This document shows, piece after piece, positions 35,251 through 45,429 of a stretch of 64,000 nucleotides of DNA. Location of the stretch: positions 327,501-391,500 of the forward strand of contig OU015675.1 in the NCBI GenBank assembly GCA_907165275.2, written 5' to 3'. The notes beneath the pieces were generated by a model. The model was given only the letters and a program-made list of their open reading frames with translations. It searched no databases and was not told the DNA's origin. Source of the DNA: Zygaena filipendulae. Lineage: Eukaryota > Arthropoda > Insecta > Lepidoptera > Zygaenidae. The number at the start of each line of letters is the position of its first letter. Positions within the stretch are counted from its first letter, which is position 1. A program made the translations under genes and the position numbers.

Positions 35251-35756
35251 AATTTCAGACTGTTTAGTACTTTTTTCAAAGTCGGTTAGTTTTTGTGGAT
35301 ATTACATGAACAGAGTCGCGGTCTTAAATATATACCAAATATGTATAACGCCTACATTTAAATATTTTACATTGCTTTTGTTAAGACGTCTCACGATAAT
35401 CATTGTCAAAGTTAAATGGAAAACTTGGGAATGCTACATAATATGCTCAGTTAAATGGTACTTCTTACGATTCAATTTAAGGTTGGGTTGGGATTTACTT
35501 AATAGTGGGTTCCGTCTCATAGATGTCTTTGGCAGCTATGACAATAACACATCATTATCCGAGATTCACAATCACAACAAAAATATTAGTACCTATATGG
35601 ACAAAGAATTACAAAAAATCTGGGGGGTTTCTAACATCTTTGCAAATTTTATAACCACCTAATATTATAGTTCAAAATTATAATCTAGTATAATATAATA
35701 TTTATTATTATTATTATTATAAAAACATATATAATAATTATAAATAATATTATAAA
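35251..35756. other. No confident gene; AT-rich, ends in (ATT)n
   Basis: A 118-codon ATG-started frame (35306-35662) has no recognisable domain and AT-driven composition; I do not call it. 35690-35756 is almost pure A/T. Confidence 0.4.
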
Positions 35757-35975
35757 CTAGTTGCGCCCCGCGGTTTCACCCGCATTAATTTCAGAGTTCC
35801 CGCGGGGATTCCGGGATAAAAAGTACCCTATGAGTTAATCTGATGTATTAGCTATATTATTGTAAAGTTTCATTTAAATCCTTTCAGTAGTTTTTGCGTG
35901 AAAGAGTAACAAACATCCATCCATACATCCATACATGCATACATACAAACTTTCGCGTTTATAATATTAGTAGGA
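35757..35975 (-). mobile_element. Helitron-like element, full length
   Basis: CTAGTTGCGCCCCGCGGTTT ... TTTCAGTAGTTTTTGCGTGA ... TTTATAATATTAGTAGGA with a (CATCCATA)-type short repeat inside; about 320 bp upstream of gene 2. Confidence 0.7.
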
Positions 35976-36185
35976 TAGCTATAAACTAAACATTGTAAAT
36001 CTTCTGTGACATCTTGAGATGCTTCACATAATATAGACCATCACAACCACGAGCTCTGATGCATATTAATTTTTTGCTAATTGTCATTACAATGAATATC
36101 ATATACATAATAGAAACTTAATTAAAATGAAATGAATAGAAAGGAATACTCAACACAATAACTCTACATTGATTCTCATAACATT

Positions 36186-36193
36186 TATTTAAG
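36186..36193 (+). promoter_or_regulatory. Weak TATA-like box upstream of gene 2
   Basis: TATTTAAG about 105 bp upstream of the ATG. It is the only TATA-like candidate nearby, is further away than in gene 1, and has no clear initiator at the right distance. Confidence 0.2.
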
Positions 36194-36295
36194 CACAAAT
36201 CTATCTGTCTGCAACATCATTCGAGTTGTGGCGCTAGTTGAGATTCTAGTTACGTATTCCTGATTGAACCATAACTTACTAGTTTTAACAGCAAA

Positions 36296-37519
36296 ATGGA
36301 ACTGCTTGCCATGACTAAACTGATAATATCATTATCCATTGTGAAATGTTTGATCCTAAACGGGCTAGCATCTGATGTTTGCGACACCGATATAACAGCA
36401 GAAGCTATGACGTCTCAGTTTCATTTCGGCTCCAAACTTTACAAAGCTGTCGCTGAGTATCACAACAACAATTTCGTCTTGTCGGCAAATTCCATCTGGC
36501 TGGGGCTTGCTGGCATGGCCGAAGGAGCAGTCGATGACGGCCAAGAGGAACTCTTCCAAGCCCTAAGATTGCCTAAAGAAGCATGTTTGCGACAAAAGTA
36601 TTACAAATTCGTTAAGGAAGCAGCGCCCAAACTGCGCAATGTTATAGAACCTCGCTGGCTGGCTTTGGATGAAGCTCTCAATCTTAACCAAACTTGGGCT
36701 AATGATGTGAAATCGGCTGGCCTCTTGTCAACTGTGTCTTTACCATTGAAAAACAATCCCACATACGCCGCTGAGCAACTAAGTAATCTCATCAACTCGA
36801 GGCCTGGTGACATCCACCTGAGCGATAAATCACTTATATTAGAAACGCTGAATTTTCATGGCAAATGGGCGAAACTGGTGCCGGGAGCAAAAATCCAACG
36901 CAACGCACCGTTCTACGACGAGCATGGACGGGAAATCGCTCGAGTCGACATGGTTCGGTTCAAGAAGCGCGTTAAGGTGACATATTTACCGAAAATCAAC
37001 GCTAAAGTCCTACAATTGCCGGTGTCGGATGATCCCCGCTACTTCATTCTAGCTCTTCTCCCCATCGACAACAATACGTCTTTAGATAGCTGCGTCGCAG
37101 GCATAGACACTAAGACAGTAAAGTATGCTTTTGATAACGCACGCGAGAGTACAGTGCCGATTGATGTCGCGATCCCAGCGTTTTCGTTAACAATGTACCA
37201 CAGTATGCGACCGCTGCTGGAGAAGTTGGGGATCATGATACTGTGGCGCGACCCAACCGGTTCGGAGAACGTGGCTGACCCTGCCCCCATACCTGGTGGG
37301 TATTACCAGCATATAACCGTGGGCCTGGACGCCGAGGGTCTGGAAGATTACCAGGAAGGAGAGCAGAACAGTCAGCAAGCAGAAGACGTAGACACCGGCC
37401 TGCCCAAAGAAGTGGGCGCTTGTTTCATAGCGAATAGACCATTCCTTTTCTCTTTTAACGAAAACCAGAGGTTGCTCATCTTCGGTGGTGGTTACACCGG
37501 TAAAGCTGCCACTGCTTAA
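36296..37519 (+). CDS. Secreted serpin-fold protein, probably non-inhibitory (array gene 2)
   Basis: Single-exon frame of 407 residues. A signal peptide ends at about residue 25 (LNGLA before SDVC). Translation could also start at Met6 (36311), which still gives a full signal peptide; Met1 has a CAAAATG context usual in insects. The helix-B signature lies at about 58-78 (NNFVLSANSIWLGLAGMAEGA), strand 3A at about 180-195 (LILETLNFHGKWAK), and the C-terminal block at 377-400 (FIANRPFLFSFNEN ... IFGGGY). The family's usual length is 370-420. The loop region (about 341-376) reads as an acidic, Gln-rich segment with no Ala-rich hinge, hence probably non-inhibitory. Sequons are N131-Q-T (shared) and N259/N260 (N-N-T, N-T-S). 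KYYKF at 101-105 lacks the RVKR found in the minus-strand genes. It ends with two overlapping AATAAA hexamers directly after the stop. Confidence 0.93.
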   Translation: MELLAMTKLIISLSIVKCLILNGLASDVCDTDITAEAMTSQFHFGSKLYKAVAEYHNNNFVLSANSIWLGLAGMAEGAVDDGQEELFQALRLPKEACLRQKYYKFVKEAAPKLRNVIEPRWLALDEALNLNQTWANDVKSAGLLSTVSLPLKNNPTYAAEQLSNLINSRPGDIHLSDKSLILETLNFHGKWAKLVPGAKIQRNAPFYDEHGREIARVDMVRFKKRVKVTYLPKINAKVLQLPVSDDPRYFILALLPIDNNTSLDSCVAGIDTKTVKYAFDNARESTVPIDVAIPAFSLTMYHSMRPLLEKLGIMILWRDPTGSENVADPAPIPGGYYQHITVGLDAEGLEDYQEGEQNSQQAEDVDTGLPKEVGACFIANRPFLFSFNENQRLLIFGGGYTGKAATA

Positions 37520-37522
37520 GCG

Positions 37523-37533
37523 AATAAAATAAA
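37523..37533 (+). other. Overlapping polyadenylation signals of gene 2
   Basis: Two overlapping AATAAA hexamers (37523-37528 and 37528-37533) begin four bases after the stop codon, which would give a very short 3' UTR. Confidence 0.55.
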
Positions 37534-37764
37534 GGTGAAATCAAGTAAGGTTCTGAGTTTTCCCCTAGTTTTAAGTTTGTGTGTTCAAGATTTTTTTCAG
37601 AGCCTATTCGATCGGATCTTATTATGATAATTTATTTTACAAGACATTTTATATATTATTGTACATGGGAAAGGGTTAGTACATATATAAAAATAATAGG
37701 ATGCATAACGAAATCCGTCAATAAAACAAAAAACTACTTAAGTACCTGTTTTCTTTGTTATATA

Positions 37765-38045
37765 CTAGCTATTCCCGCGGTTTCACCTGCGATAATTTCG
37801 TAGTTCAATTTGAGAATCCCGTGGGTAAAAAGTATAGAATAGAATAGAATAGAAAAAAGTTTATTCGATACCATAAAGATAAAATAAGTACAAGCGTGAG
37901 TCTTAAACTAGAATACTTGTCCGTCTCTGTGCCCTTGGCAAAATGGATACAAAACATCATGGTGATCTGTTGAGCAGTGAAAGTATAACAAACAAACAAA
38001 CAAATAAATTCACATTTGTAATTATATTAATATCGTAGTAAGGAT
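37765..38045 (-). mobile_element. Helitron-like element interrupted by LINE tail B
   Basis: CTAGCTATTCCCGCGGTTTC ... GTGGGTAAAAAGTA, then at 37834-37920 the (AGAAT)n / GTTTATTCGATACCATAAAG tail family B, then GTCTCTGTGCCC ... CATGGTGATCTGTTGAG ... AACAAACAAACAAACAA. Confidence 0.6.
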
Positions 38046-38424
38046 TGTTTATAGAGAAGAAATAGTGTTATATACACATAATATTTTCACTCTCTTCTTC
38101 TTCTTCTTACATACATATTTCCCGCTGTTTCAACTTCTCTCATCATTCCCTTGGGAATTCCGAGAAGAAAATGCTTTCCACTCCTCAAAAATCCGTCAGA
38201 AAATTTCACCTTCATAGAAGTCAATGTTTCGTGATTAGTCAGGTATATCTTCTTTATAAATAAAAATGAATGTTTGTATGTCTGTCCTCTATACGTTTCG
38301 AAACCATTGGTCCGATTGTGGTGAAATTTTGGCGGGTTGTTCTGCCTGCTCAGGCGAGTGAAACCTGGGCACAGCTAGTTTAGAGATGAATTTTAATCTC
38401 CACTAGTCTCTAACTATTGATATA

Positions 38425-38801
38425 CACACATCAAAAGTGTCTAGGGATCAAGAACATTTTTTGCTATAAAACGAAACTCAATTAATTTAAATCTAATTTA
38501 ATCTTCTGGACTGGCCGCCTACCTTATTTCCCATATCTAAAATAACAACTCATCCCCACATTTTAAATAAATTAAGAAAAATTTCATTTTTTGTAAGTTG
38601 TGAGAAATTGAACCAATTCCAATTCGACAATAAAATAGCAAAAAAAGGCAAAAACAGGGGATTTTGAAACTTATATTGTAATGACTAAACAAATTAATAC
38701 TCTGTGTTCCTTCCATTGATACGAATCACAGATTCGCAGCGATTTGGCATGCTAAAAATCTTGAAAAAATGTACTTGATCCCTAGACACTTTTGATGTGT
38801 G
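38425..38801. mobile_element. Tc1/mariner-type MITE (TA-flanked)
   Basis: CACACATCAAAAGTGTCTAG at the left is repeated inverted at the right; the match runs about 37 bp with one mismatch. TA dinucleotides flank both ends (38423-38424, 38802-38803). No transposase frame in the 377 bp. Confidence 0.75.
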
Positions 38802-38830
38802 TATCTACGTATTGGACTGTCGTTACCTAC

Positions 38831-38856
38831 TGTGTGTGTGTGTGTGTGTGCGTGTG
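38831..38856 (+). repeat. (TG)n microsatellite
   Basis: About ten TG units with one CG interruption. Confidence 0.8.
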
Positions 38857-39134
38857 TCTGTAAGTTTAGAGTTTTTTTATTTTGTTGCAACCATTTCCTT
38901 CACGCAAGGTCAAATAACTGGAATCTTTTATATGAGTTCGAGTTGCTAAGCCCTGCCCCGTCTGTTAGCAAAGTAATTGGATCAAGTTTATTAATCGTAT
39001 TTGCATTTGCAAATTTTGACCTTGTGACAATTAAGAAAAAACAAAATTAAATTAGTACTTTATCTACCTAACAGACAACATAACAGACAACATAATATAA
39101 TATTTATGTAAAAAAAACACTTGTTAATTCTTAG

Positions 39135-39457
39135 TCCTTACTATTATAAATGCGAAAGTGAGTTACAATATACATATAAATGTTACATGTTGTCAAGGGT
39201 ACAGAAAAGGATATTATGTTACCCTTTCACGCTTTAACGGCTCAACCGACAATCATGAAATTTTGCATACACGTTTGCAAGGGTACAAAAAAGGACACAG
39301 GGCACTTTTATCCTGAAATTCCGAAGTTAACGCGGGTGAAACTGCATTTTAAATATTACATGTTGTCAAGGGTACAGAAAAGGATATAGGGTACTTTTAT
39401 CCTGGAATTCCCGCGGGATCTCCTAAATTAACGCGGATGAAACCGCGGGGAACAGCT
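39135..39457 (+). mobile_element. Helitron-like element with internal duplication
   Basis: Starts CCTTACTATTATAAATGCG. The phrase TTACATGTTGTCAAGGGTAC (39182, 39355) occurs twice. Ends GAAACCGCGGGGAACAGCTA. Two copies recombined or nested. Confidence 0.6.
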
Positions 39458-39499
39458 ACTACCATTATGGATGCGGAAGTGAGTTTATTTGTTTGTTTG

Positions 39500-39615
39500 C
39501 TAATTAGTCAAATGCCAATTGTCATTAATTTTATGTACATATATACTATTTGATCGCTGCAATTTTGTTTTAAAAATCTTTACTTAAAATTGAGTAATCA
39601 TTAAAATGACTCCGT
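39500..39615. mobile_element. Fragment of the CCGCCGCACTCAGAG palindromic MITE
   Basis: CAAATGCCAATTGTCATTAA ... TTTTGTTTTAAAAATCTTTA ... GAGTAATCATTAAAATGACTC is a decayed half of the element intact at 51645-51881. Confidence 0.45.
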
Positions 39616-40576
39616 ATATCGTACTATAATATTACGAATTGTCTGTGAAGATGTTTGTACGTTTTCTATCTCGCCAAACGTTTGAGGGGGATTTGGAAGA
39701 ATTTGGTGCACAGAACAACTTAAAGAGATAGTGAGATAGAGAACGAGAGACGACCAATAGGTTACTTGTTTGTTAATATCTAAAAAACATACACACAGCT
39801 AGATGTAGAACCTCCTCCTTTTTGAAAGTCGGTTAAAAAGATGCAGAGGCTAAAATAATCCGAGGTAAACGAGATTACAATATTAATCAAATAATGTCAT
39901 CTAAATAGATACCAATCGATTTGGTAATACTGGTGCAAGATTTTTTTTGGGTTCAATTGCATGATCATCAAGCAACTTTACAAAAACATAAAAATGCACA
40001 ATACTAAAAAGGGGAAAATGACAAAATTTAATCCAAAAGATAGAAAAACGTATTATCTAATAGTATGCGCTACCTTTCAGGTCAGTTCAAACTCGGTACC
40101 GAGCCCGCTCGTGTCTGGCCTTGAAATACATGACATGTAATTTCATGATGATCGATAGAGCCATTAAGGCGTAAAAGCGTAACAAATGAACAAACAAACT
40201 CACATTTGCATTTTAGTTGTTCGAGTTTTGTTTCTATTAGGTATCTCATTTAAGTTGTCATGAAATTTAAAAGTATAATTAGCACATTTGAAAGTATAAT
40301 TAATTAGGATTTTGTTAAATCTATTTTGTTTGAATAAATAGAATTTAATAGTACCTAAATAAAAAAACAACCAAGGCAAGTTAAATAAAACCGTTTAAAA
40401 AATAAAAAACAATGCTGGACTTTACCCAACCGCTAGTTCCATCCATAATATCTTATATACTCATATGTTAAGTGCACTTTCTGATATATGCATTGCACCA
40501 ACCATAAATTAATTGCAGCATAACTTACAAGAAAATAAAGTGAGTAACAGACAAAGCATTGCTTTTGATCAGAGTT
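39616..40576. other. No gene seen between genes 2 and 3
   Basis: Includes a one-ended AACCGACTT scrap (39810-39838) and a Helitron scrap (about 40130-40215). This is the tail-to-tail turning point of the array. Confidence 0.45.
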
Positions 40577-40582
40577 TTTATT
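40577..40582 (-). other. Polyadenylation signal of gene 3
   Basis: AATAAA on the minus strand, 110 bp past the stop codon of gene 3. Confidence 0.5.
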
Positions 40583-40691
40583 GCGTTCTAACATTCGTGG
40601 ATTAACCAAGAAATAAATTACCAAATTTCAAGTAAAAGCCGTCATACAGTAACGAAGACTATTTTGAGCTGTTCCAGTAGGTACTTTTAAA

Positions 40692-41900
40692 TTACGGAGA
40701 TGGTTTAGAGTAAGCACCAGCGAAGATACAAGCCCTAGTGTTAGTATTCATTAAAGTGAAGATGAACGGTTTGTTAAATACGTATTTGTTGCGGATTTCC
40801 TGCAGCGGCACGTTCTCTTCATCGGCGCATTCTTCTTCTTCTTCTCTATAATCTTCTCCGGTTAAGTCCAGGTTGACTTCGATGCGTTGAACGTACTCGC
40901 CGATCACAGCCGGCGGCTGCGACACGTACTCGATAGCGGTTGGGTCAGTGAAGATGCCGGTTATCCCCATCCGTTCAAGCACTACTTGTAAATTGTCATG
41001 ATACGTCTCTATCTGGAACCTCGGTATCGCAACTTCCACTGGTTTTGTGCTCTCGCGGAAATTGGCGATTGCATCTTCCAAAATCGTCTTACCCAACGAC
41101 TCAATCACGGTCCTCAGCGGAGTCCCGTCGACTGGAACGATTATAAATAAACTGAACGGTTCTTTTTCCTTCACGGGTATACCAACAACTGTGCAACTGT
41201 ATTTGGGTAAGTAAGCGTATTTTATGATCCTCTTGATTCGCAGAAGGTCGACTTCGCCTCGTTTCTCGTCGTTTTCGTTGTAGAATGGGTAGTTGTGTTC
41301 GATCGTGACGCTGGGGAATGCGGACGACCACAAGCCCTTGTAATCGAAGGTATCGACGAGCACGGAGTTCCCAGTGACGCACAGATCATCGAGGGGAACT
41401 TTGGAGAGTGCATTCAAACGCTCGACAGCGGCTTCAGGGTTGTTTACCAGCGGTAGGATCACGGTGTTGAGGAGGCCAGCACTGCGCACTTTCTCCGCCC
41501 AAGTGGTGTTCAGTGTGAGACTCTCGTCGATGCCGAATAGACGGCTCCTCGACATCTTGAGACCAGCGCACGGCTTCTCGTGGCGCTTGACCCTCCTGTA
41601 GTACTTCTGTCGTAGACACGCTTCCTCGGGTAAGCCGAGAGCGTGGAACATCCGTTGCTGAACCGACTCTGAGGCGCCCTCGGCCATCGCAGCCAGCGTC
41701 AGCCACACTGAATATTCGGAGATGACGAAGTGGTTGTCATAGTATTGCGAGGCGACCTTGTAGAGGCGTGTGTCGAAGTCCACTATGGCGAGAGCTACCT
41801 CTTTGGAAACATCCCTGGAGCACACGTCATCCTGGATGCCAACGGAGAATCCCCACACGACAGCCACTGATGCCAGAAGCACCGCTAATGACGTATTCAT
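40692..41900 (-). CDS. Secreted serpin-fold protein, probably non-inhibitory (array gene 3)
   Basis: Intronless frame of 402 residues, starting with the ATG that opens a signal peptide (about residues 1-17 to 21). The helix-B signature is at 57-76 (HFVISEYSVWLTLAAMAEGA), strand 3A at 179-192 (SVLVDTFDYKGLWS), IPRF-type strand 6A/helix at 292-316, and the C-terminal serpin block at 374-397 (VFNKPFIFTL ... IFAGAY). The loop region reads EVNLDLTGEDYREEEEECADE (341-361); the usual hinge is replaced by acid residues, so an inhibitory role is unlikely. Seven cysteines (27, 95, 111, 174, 236, 358, 391) fit a disulphide-bonded secreted protein. Sequon N131-T-T. A basic RVKR lies at 103-106. Downstream on the minus strand an AATAAA lies at 40577-40582. 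It is the closest to the array's turning point and pairs tail-to-tail with gene 2. Confidence 0.93.
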   Translation of the reverse strand: MNTSLAVLLASVAVVWGFSVGIQDDVCSRDVSKEVALAIVDFDTRLYKVASQYYDNHFVISEYSVWLTLAAMAEGASESVQQRMFHALGLPEEACLRQKYYRRVKRHEKPCAGLKMSRSRLFGIDESLTLNTTWAEKVRSAGLLNTVILPLVNNPEAAVERLNALSKVPLDDLCVTGNSVLVDTFDYKGLWSSAFPSVTIEHNYPFYNENDEKRGEVDLLRIKRIIKYAYLPKYSCTVVGIPVKEKEPFSLFIIVPVDGTPLRTVIESLGKTILEDAIANFRESTKPVEVAIPRFQIETYHDNLQVVLERMGITGIFTDPTAIEYVSQPPAVIGEYVQRIEVNLDLTGEDYREEEEECADEENVPLQEIRNKYVFNKPFIFTLMNTNTRACIFAGAYSKPSP

Positions 41901-41930
41901 GATTGAAGGACGCGGTTAAGACAACAATAC

Positions 41931-41960
41931 AGTTTGTTTCGCAGCTGCCAGAATTATAGT
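41931..41960 (-). promoter_or_regulatory. Conserved proximal promoter of gene 3
   Basis: On the minus strand this reads a TATA-like CTATAAT, then CTGGCAGCTGC (palindromic CAGCTG), then GAAACAAACT, 30-60 bp before the ATG. The same order and spacing recur upstream of genes 4-7, which argues for selection or recent descent. Confidence 0.6.
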
Positions 41961-42231
41961 AACACGATATTTGAGATTCGTTTTAATTTATACCACATAT
42001 ATGGTTATTAATTATACCTAAGAATCAATTAGAATCGTAATCGATGCATGTGAATTGTTGAAATTCGAGTTCCGTAAATTATGTGGATTATATGTGAAGA
42101 CGAATAAATGATATTATTTAATTATATTATTATACATATGTTTATTAGAAGTGTTGTTTAATCCAGTTTACTATATCTGTTTTAAGTGGTTTTATTCTAA
42201 TGCTTTATCTATAGTTATGATCTTTTTGGAT

Positions 42232-42239
42232 ATGCTAAT
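42232..42239 (-). promoter_or_regulatory. Octamer-like ATGCTAAT shared upstream of genes 3 and 6
   Basis: GGATATGCTAATTGC is kept here (about 330 bp upstream of gene 3) and at 56152-56159 (about 955 bp upstream of gene 6), within a paralogous spacer. It matches the POU-domain consensus ATGCWAAT; binding is inference. Confidence 0.25.
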
Positions 42240-42400
42240 TGCAAATCTTGTTAAGTTTCTTTACCGCAGGCTTGATTCATCAGAATTTACTAAACCTTCC
42301 TTAACTTTAACTAACTTGCCTATTTTTAACTTAAAATTAAATGTTTGTTTTATTGAAATAATTTGAAATTGAAAAAAAATATTACAGCTTTTGCATGGAT

Positions 42401-42914
42401 GTTGACAATGTTTCGATAATTTCGGTTTTAATAGACTTCAATACTTAAAATATATGATGTTAACTTGTGGTTAAATTATGCAATTAGCTTAAGATATTTT
42501 CTCATGTATACTATAAAATTACTATTGTAACAATCGTTGGTTAACTTAATGAATAAAATAAATATCAAAAAAGGCAAAAGTCCCATAAACCAGCATCTCA
42601 TCTAAGTACCATATCACGAAAGTAGAGCATGGCAACAGCTAGACTTATACTGTATGCAAGCCAGGGGCATAGCTACCGCCGTATCAGCCGTATCAATGAT
42701 TCGGGGCCCCCGGGCTACAGAGGCCCCTCACGTGTGTGGGCAAAAATTAGTAAAATGTTATCCGCAATGTTGCTTAACCTCGTGCTTCCCTTGTAGTATA
42801 TTTAATTTGAATTATTTGGCTACCTCAATTTCTAGGAGGAAGCGATAACTTATAAATTCAGGATCGAGCGAAGGATTCTAAAATTAAACCAGGAGCAAGT
42901 GAACGATTCTAAAT
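42401..42914. other. Spacer between genes 3 and 4, paralogous to the gene 6-7 spacer
   Basis: TCCCATAAACCAGCATCTCA (42581 on) matches the flanks of the TIR element at 56616-57404 and is its empty site. GAGCAAGTGAACGATTC (42893 on) matches 57999-58015. No gene. Confidence 0.6.
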
Positions 42915-43222
42915 GGGCACGTTGACTAATTTTTTTTTTTGATCCGTCTTGTAGGTTAATAAAAAATATTGGACACGTATTTTTTTCTTTTTTTACGTTA
43001 TCAAAAAATAACGGCGATACATTGAGTTGAAATTTCGCGTGACGTTACAACCCGCTGCAGTTTGTATGGGGGCTTATACCGCTTAATGACGTCACGAGCC
43101 CCCACCGTAAACTTTAATGCGCTTTATCTCTGTATATTTTCATTAATTTGAAAAAGAAAACAATACGTGTCTATTGTTTTTTTAATTTCTAACTGGCGGA
43201 CTAATTAAAGTCGTTAACATCC
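42915..43222. mobile_element. MITE-1 copy between genes 3 and 4
   Basis: GGGCACGTTGACTAATTTTT ... GATCCGTCTTGTAGG at the left and CTGGCGGACTAATT ... TTAACATCCT at the right; AAT on both sides. The paralogous spacer near 58016 lacks it. Confidence 0.7.
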
Positions 43223-43260
43223 TAATTGACGCAGAAGGGTCAAATTCAAATTTAACATTT

Positions 43261-43448
43261 CCTTACTATTATAAATGCGAAAGTAAGTTTGTTTGTTAAG
43301 TTGTTACGCTTTCACTTCTTAACGGCTCAACCGAACATCATGAAATTTTGCATACACGTTGTCATGGGTACATAAAAGGTACTTTTATCTCGGAATTCCC
43401 GCGGAATCTCCGAAATTACCGCGGGTGAAACTGCAGGGAACAGCTAGT
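43261..43448 (+). mobile_element. Helitron-like element
   Basis: CCTTACTATTATAAATGCGA ... AACGGCTCAACCGAACATCA ... GAAACTGCAGGGAACAGCTAG before T. Confidence 0.65.
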
Positions 43449-43998
43449 CACTTATAATCGTCAGAAAGTTCGTAGAACTAAATTGGGATTTCTTTCAATT
43501 TGGAAAACGCCCTCTGGAGGATTATAATAATTGACAAGAGTCAAAAAACTCTGAGTGGTTGTCTTTTTCTCTACGACTGTGTTAACTATCTCAAACTAAG
43601 AGTAACAGTAACAGTTTATAGTTCTAAGAACCTGCTAACGATTACAAGTGATTGTAACCAATCCTAAGTAATAAATAGCTTTTGAATTTTGAATTTTTGA
43701 ATTTTGAACAAAAATAATACTTATAGAAAAGAGCAATTCGTTTCCAAACGATTGTACTATTTAAATAATCTATTACGCTATAACAGGCTTTGTCGCACAA
43801 AATGGGTTTGTTTATCAACTTACAAAAAAAATAAAGTTCAAACATACAATAAATGCAAGAACCGACAGGGCACTGTTTTTTGCATGTCCTATCGAAAATA
43901 ATGTATGACAATTTAAAATTCAAAAACATACAGCCAAATGCAGAACCTCCTCCTTTTTGGAATTCGATTAAAAAATCAATGGATTTGTTACTCCGAGT
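43449..43998. other. Spacer 3' of gene 4, no gene
   Basis: Diverged match to the 3' spacer of gene 7 (for example AATCTATTACGCTATAAYAGG here and near 58300; CACAAAATG, ACCGACAGGGCA). A 121-codon minus-strand frame here (43642-44007) has no domain and is not called. Confidence 0.5.
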
Positions 43999-44004
43999 TT
44001 TATT
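43999..44004 (-). other. Polyadenylation signal of gene 4
   Basis: AATAAA on the minus strand, about 117 bp beyond the stop codon, at a spacing like that of gene 3. Confidence 0.5.
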
Positions 44005-44120
44005 CAAGGATTAATCAAGAATCAAGATAACAAGAAATAAATCACAACCAACCTCAAGTAAAAGGAATAACACAGTCAAAAAGAGTGTTTTAAGTTGTTC
44101 TAGCTTTTGGTACCTCTAAA

Positions 44121-45329
44121 TTAAGGAGATGGTTTAGAGTAAGCACCAGCGAAGATATTGACCCTAGTGTTCGTATTGACTAAACCGAACATAAACGGTT
44201 TATTAAATACGTATTTGTTGCGGATTTCCTGCAGCGGCACGCTCTCCTCACCAGCGCATTCTTCTTCTTCTTCTCTGTAATCTTCTCCCGTCACGTCCAA
44301 GTTGACTTCGATGCGCTGAACGTACTCGCCGAGTACAGCCGGCGGCTGCGACACGTACTCAGTAGCAGTTGGGTCATTGAAGATGCCTGTTATCCCCATC
44401 CGTTCCAGCACTACTTGTAAATTGTCATGATACGACTCTATTCGGAACCTTGGAATCGCCACTTCTACTGGTTTTGTGCTCTCCTGTATATTGTCGATTA
44501 AATCTCCCAAAAACGTCTTTCCAAACGACTCGATCGCGGTTCTCGTTGGAGCCCCCGCGACTGGAACTACTATAACTAAATTGAGAGGTTCATTTTCCTT
44601 CACAGGTATCGCTACGACCGTGCAACTGTATTGGGGTAAGTAAGCGTATTTTATGACCCGCTTGATACGTAGAAGGTCGACTTCGCCTTGCTTCTCGTCA
44701 TTTTCGTTGTAGAACGGGTAGTTGTGTTCGATCGTGACGTTGGGGAATGCGGACGACCACAGGCCCTTGTAATCGAAAGTGTCGACGAGCACAGAGTTCC
44801 CGGTGACGCACAGATCATCGAGGGGAACTTTGGAGAGCGCATTTAAACGCTCGACAGCGGCTTCGGGGTTGCTTATCAGTGGTAGGATCACGGTGTTGAG
44901 GAGGCCGGCGCTGCGCACTTTCTCCGCCCAAGTGGTGTTCAGTGTAAGACTTTCGTCGATGCCGAAGAGACGGTTCCTCCACATCTTGAGACCGGCGCAC
45001 GGCCTCTCGTGGCGCTTGACCTTCCTATAGTACTTCTGTCGTAGGCACGCTTCCTCGGGCAAACCGAGAGCGTGGAAAATTCGCTGCTGGACGGGCTCTG
45101 AGGCGCCCTCGGCCAACGCAGCCAGCGTCAGCCACACTGAATACCCGGAGATGACGAAGTGGTTGTCATAGTATTGCGAGGCGACCTTGTAGAGGCGTGT
45201 ATTGAAGTCCACTACAGCGACGGCTACCTCTTTAGAAACATCCCTGGAGCACACGTCATCCTGGATGCCGACGGAGAATCCCCACACGACAGCCACTGAT
45301 GCCAGAAGCACCGCTAATGACGTATTCAT
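44121..45329 (-). CDS. Secreted serpin-fold protein, probably non-inhibitory (array gene 4)
   Basis: Intronless, 402 residues, collinear with gene 3 without gaps. It has a signal peptide, the helix-B signature (57-76), sequon N131-T-T, strand 3A YKGLWS (187-192), the acidic segment GEDYREEEEECAGEE in place of the reactive loop, and the C-terminal VFNKPFMFGL ... IFAGAY block. It shares VAVAVVDFN (35-43) and EKQGE (212-216) with gene 5. It is the most diverged of genes 4-6 in the middle (LNLVIVVPVAGAPTRT, 249-264). Cys391, present in the other minus-strand genes with a full C-terminus except gene 8, is Asn here, so the disulphide pattern may differ. RKVKR lies at 102-106. A minus-strand AATAAA lies at 43999-44004. 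Confidence 0.93.
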   Translation of the reverse strand: MNTSLAVLLASVAVVWGFSVGIQDDVCSRDVSKEVAVAVVDFNTRLYKVASQYYDNHFVISGYSVWLTLAALAEGASEPVQQRIFHALGLPEEACLRQKYYRKVKRHERPCAGLKMWRNRLFGIDESLTLNTTWAEKVRSAGLLNTVILPLISNPEAAVERLNALSKVPLDDLCVTGNSVLVDTFDYKGLWSSAFPNVTIEHNYPFYNENDEKQGEVDLLRIKRVIKYAYLPQYSCTVVAIPVKENEPLNLVIVVPVAGAPTRTAIESFGKTFLGDLIDNIQESTKPVEVAIPRFRIESYHDNLQVVLERMGITGIFNDPTATEYVSQPPAVLGEYVQRIEVNLDVTGEDYREEEEECAGEESVPLQEIRNKYVFNKPFMFGLVNTNTRVNIFAGAYSKPSP

Positions 45330-45360
45330 GATTGAAGGATGCGCTTAAGTCAAGAGTAAA

Positions 45361-45390
45361 GTTTGTTTTGCAGCTGCCAGATATATACTC
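45361..45390 (-). promoter_or_regulatory. Conserved proximal promoter of gene 4 (TATATAT box)
   Basis: Minus-strand GTATATATCTGGCAGCTGC followed by AAAACAAAC, 30-60 bp before the ATG. Strong TATA box; a start about 25-30 bp downstream would leave a leader of about 20-25 bases. Confidence 0.65.
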
Positions 45391-45429
45391 ATAGTGACAC
45401 GTCTTTAGAGATTCGCTTTAATTTATACT

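Noticed and set aside
35306..35662. 118-codon ATG frame between genes 1 and 2
   Set aside because: No signal peptide or domain, AT-driven composition, no relation to the serpin array; could be checked with RNA-seq.
41101..41706. Arg/Ser-rich frames on either strand over the serpin genes (also at 44651-45030, 49019-49503, 54518-54897, 60187-60584)
   Set aside because: They are alternative-frame shadows of the GC-richer serpin coding sequence and recur only where it does.
43642..44007. 121-codon minus-strand frame 3' of gene 4
   Set aside because: No domain; the paralogous spacers do not keep the frame.
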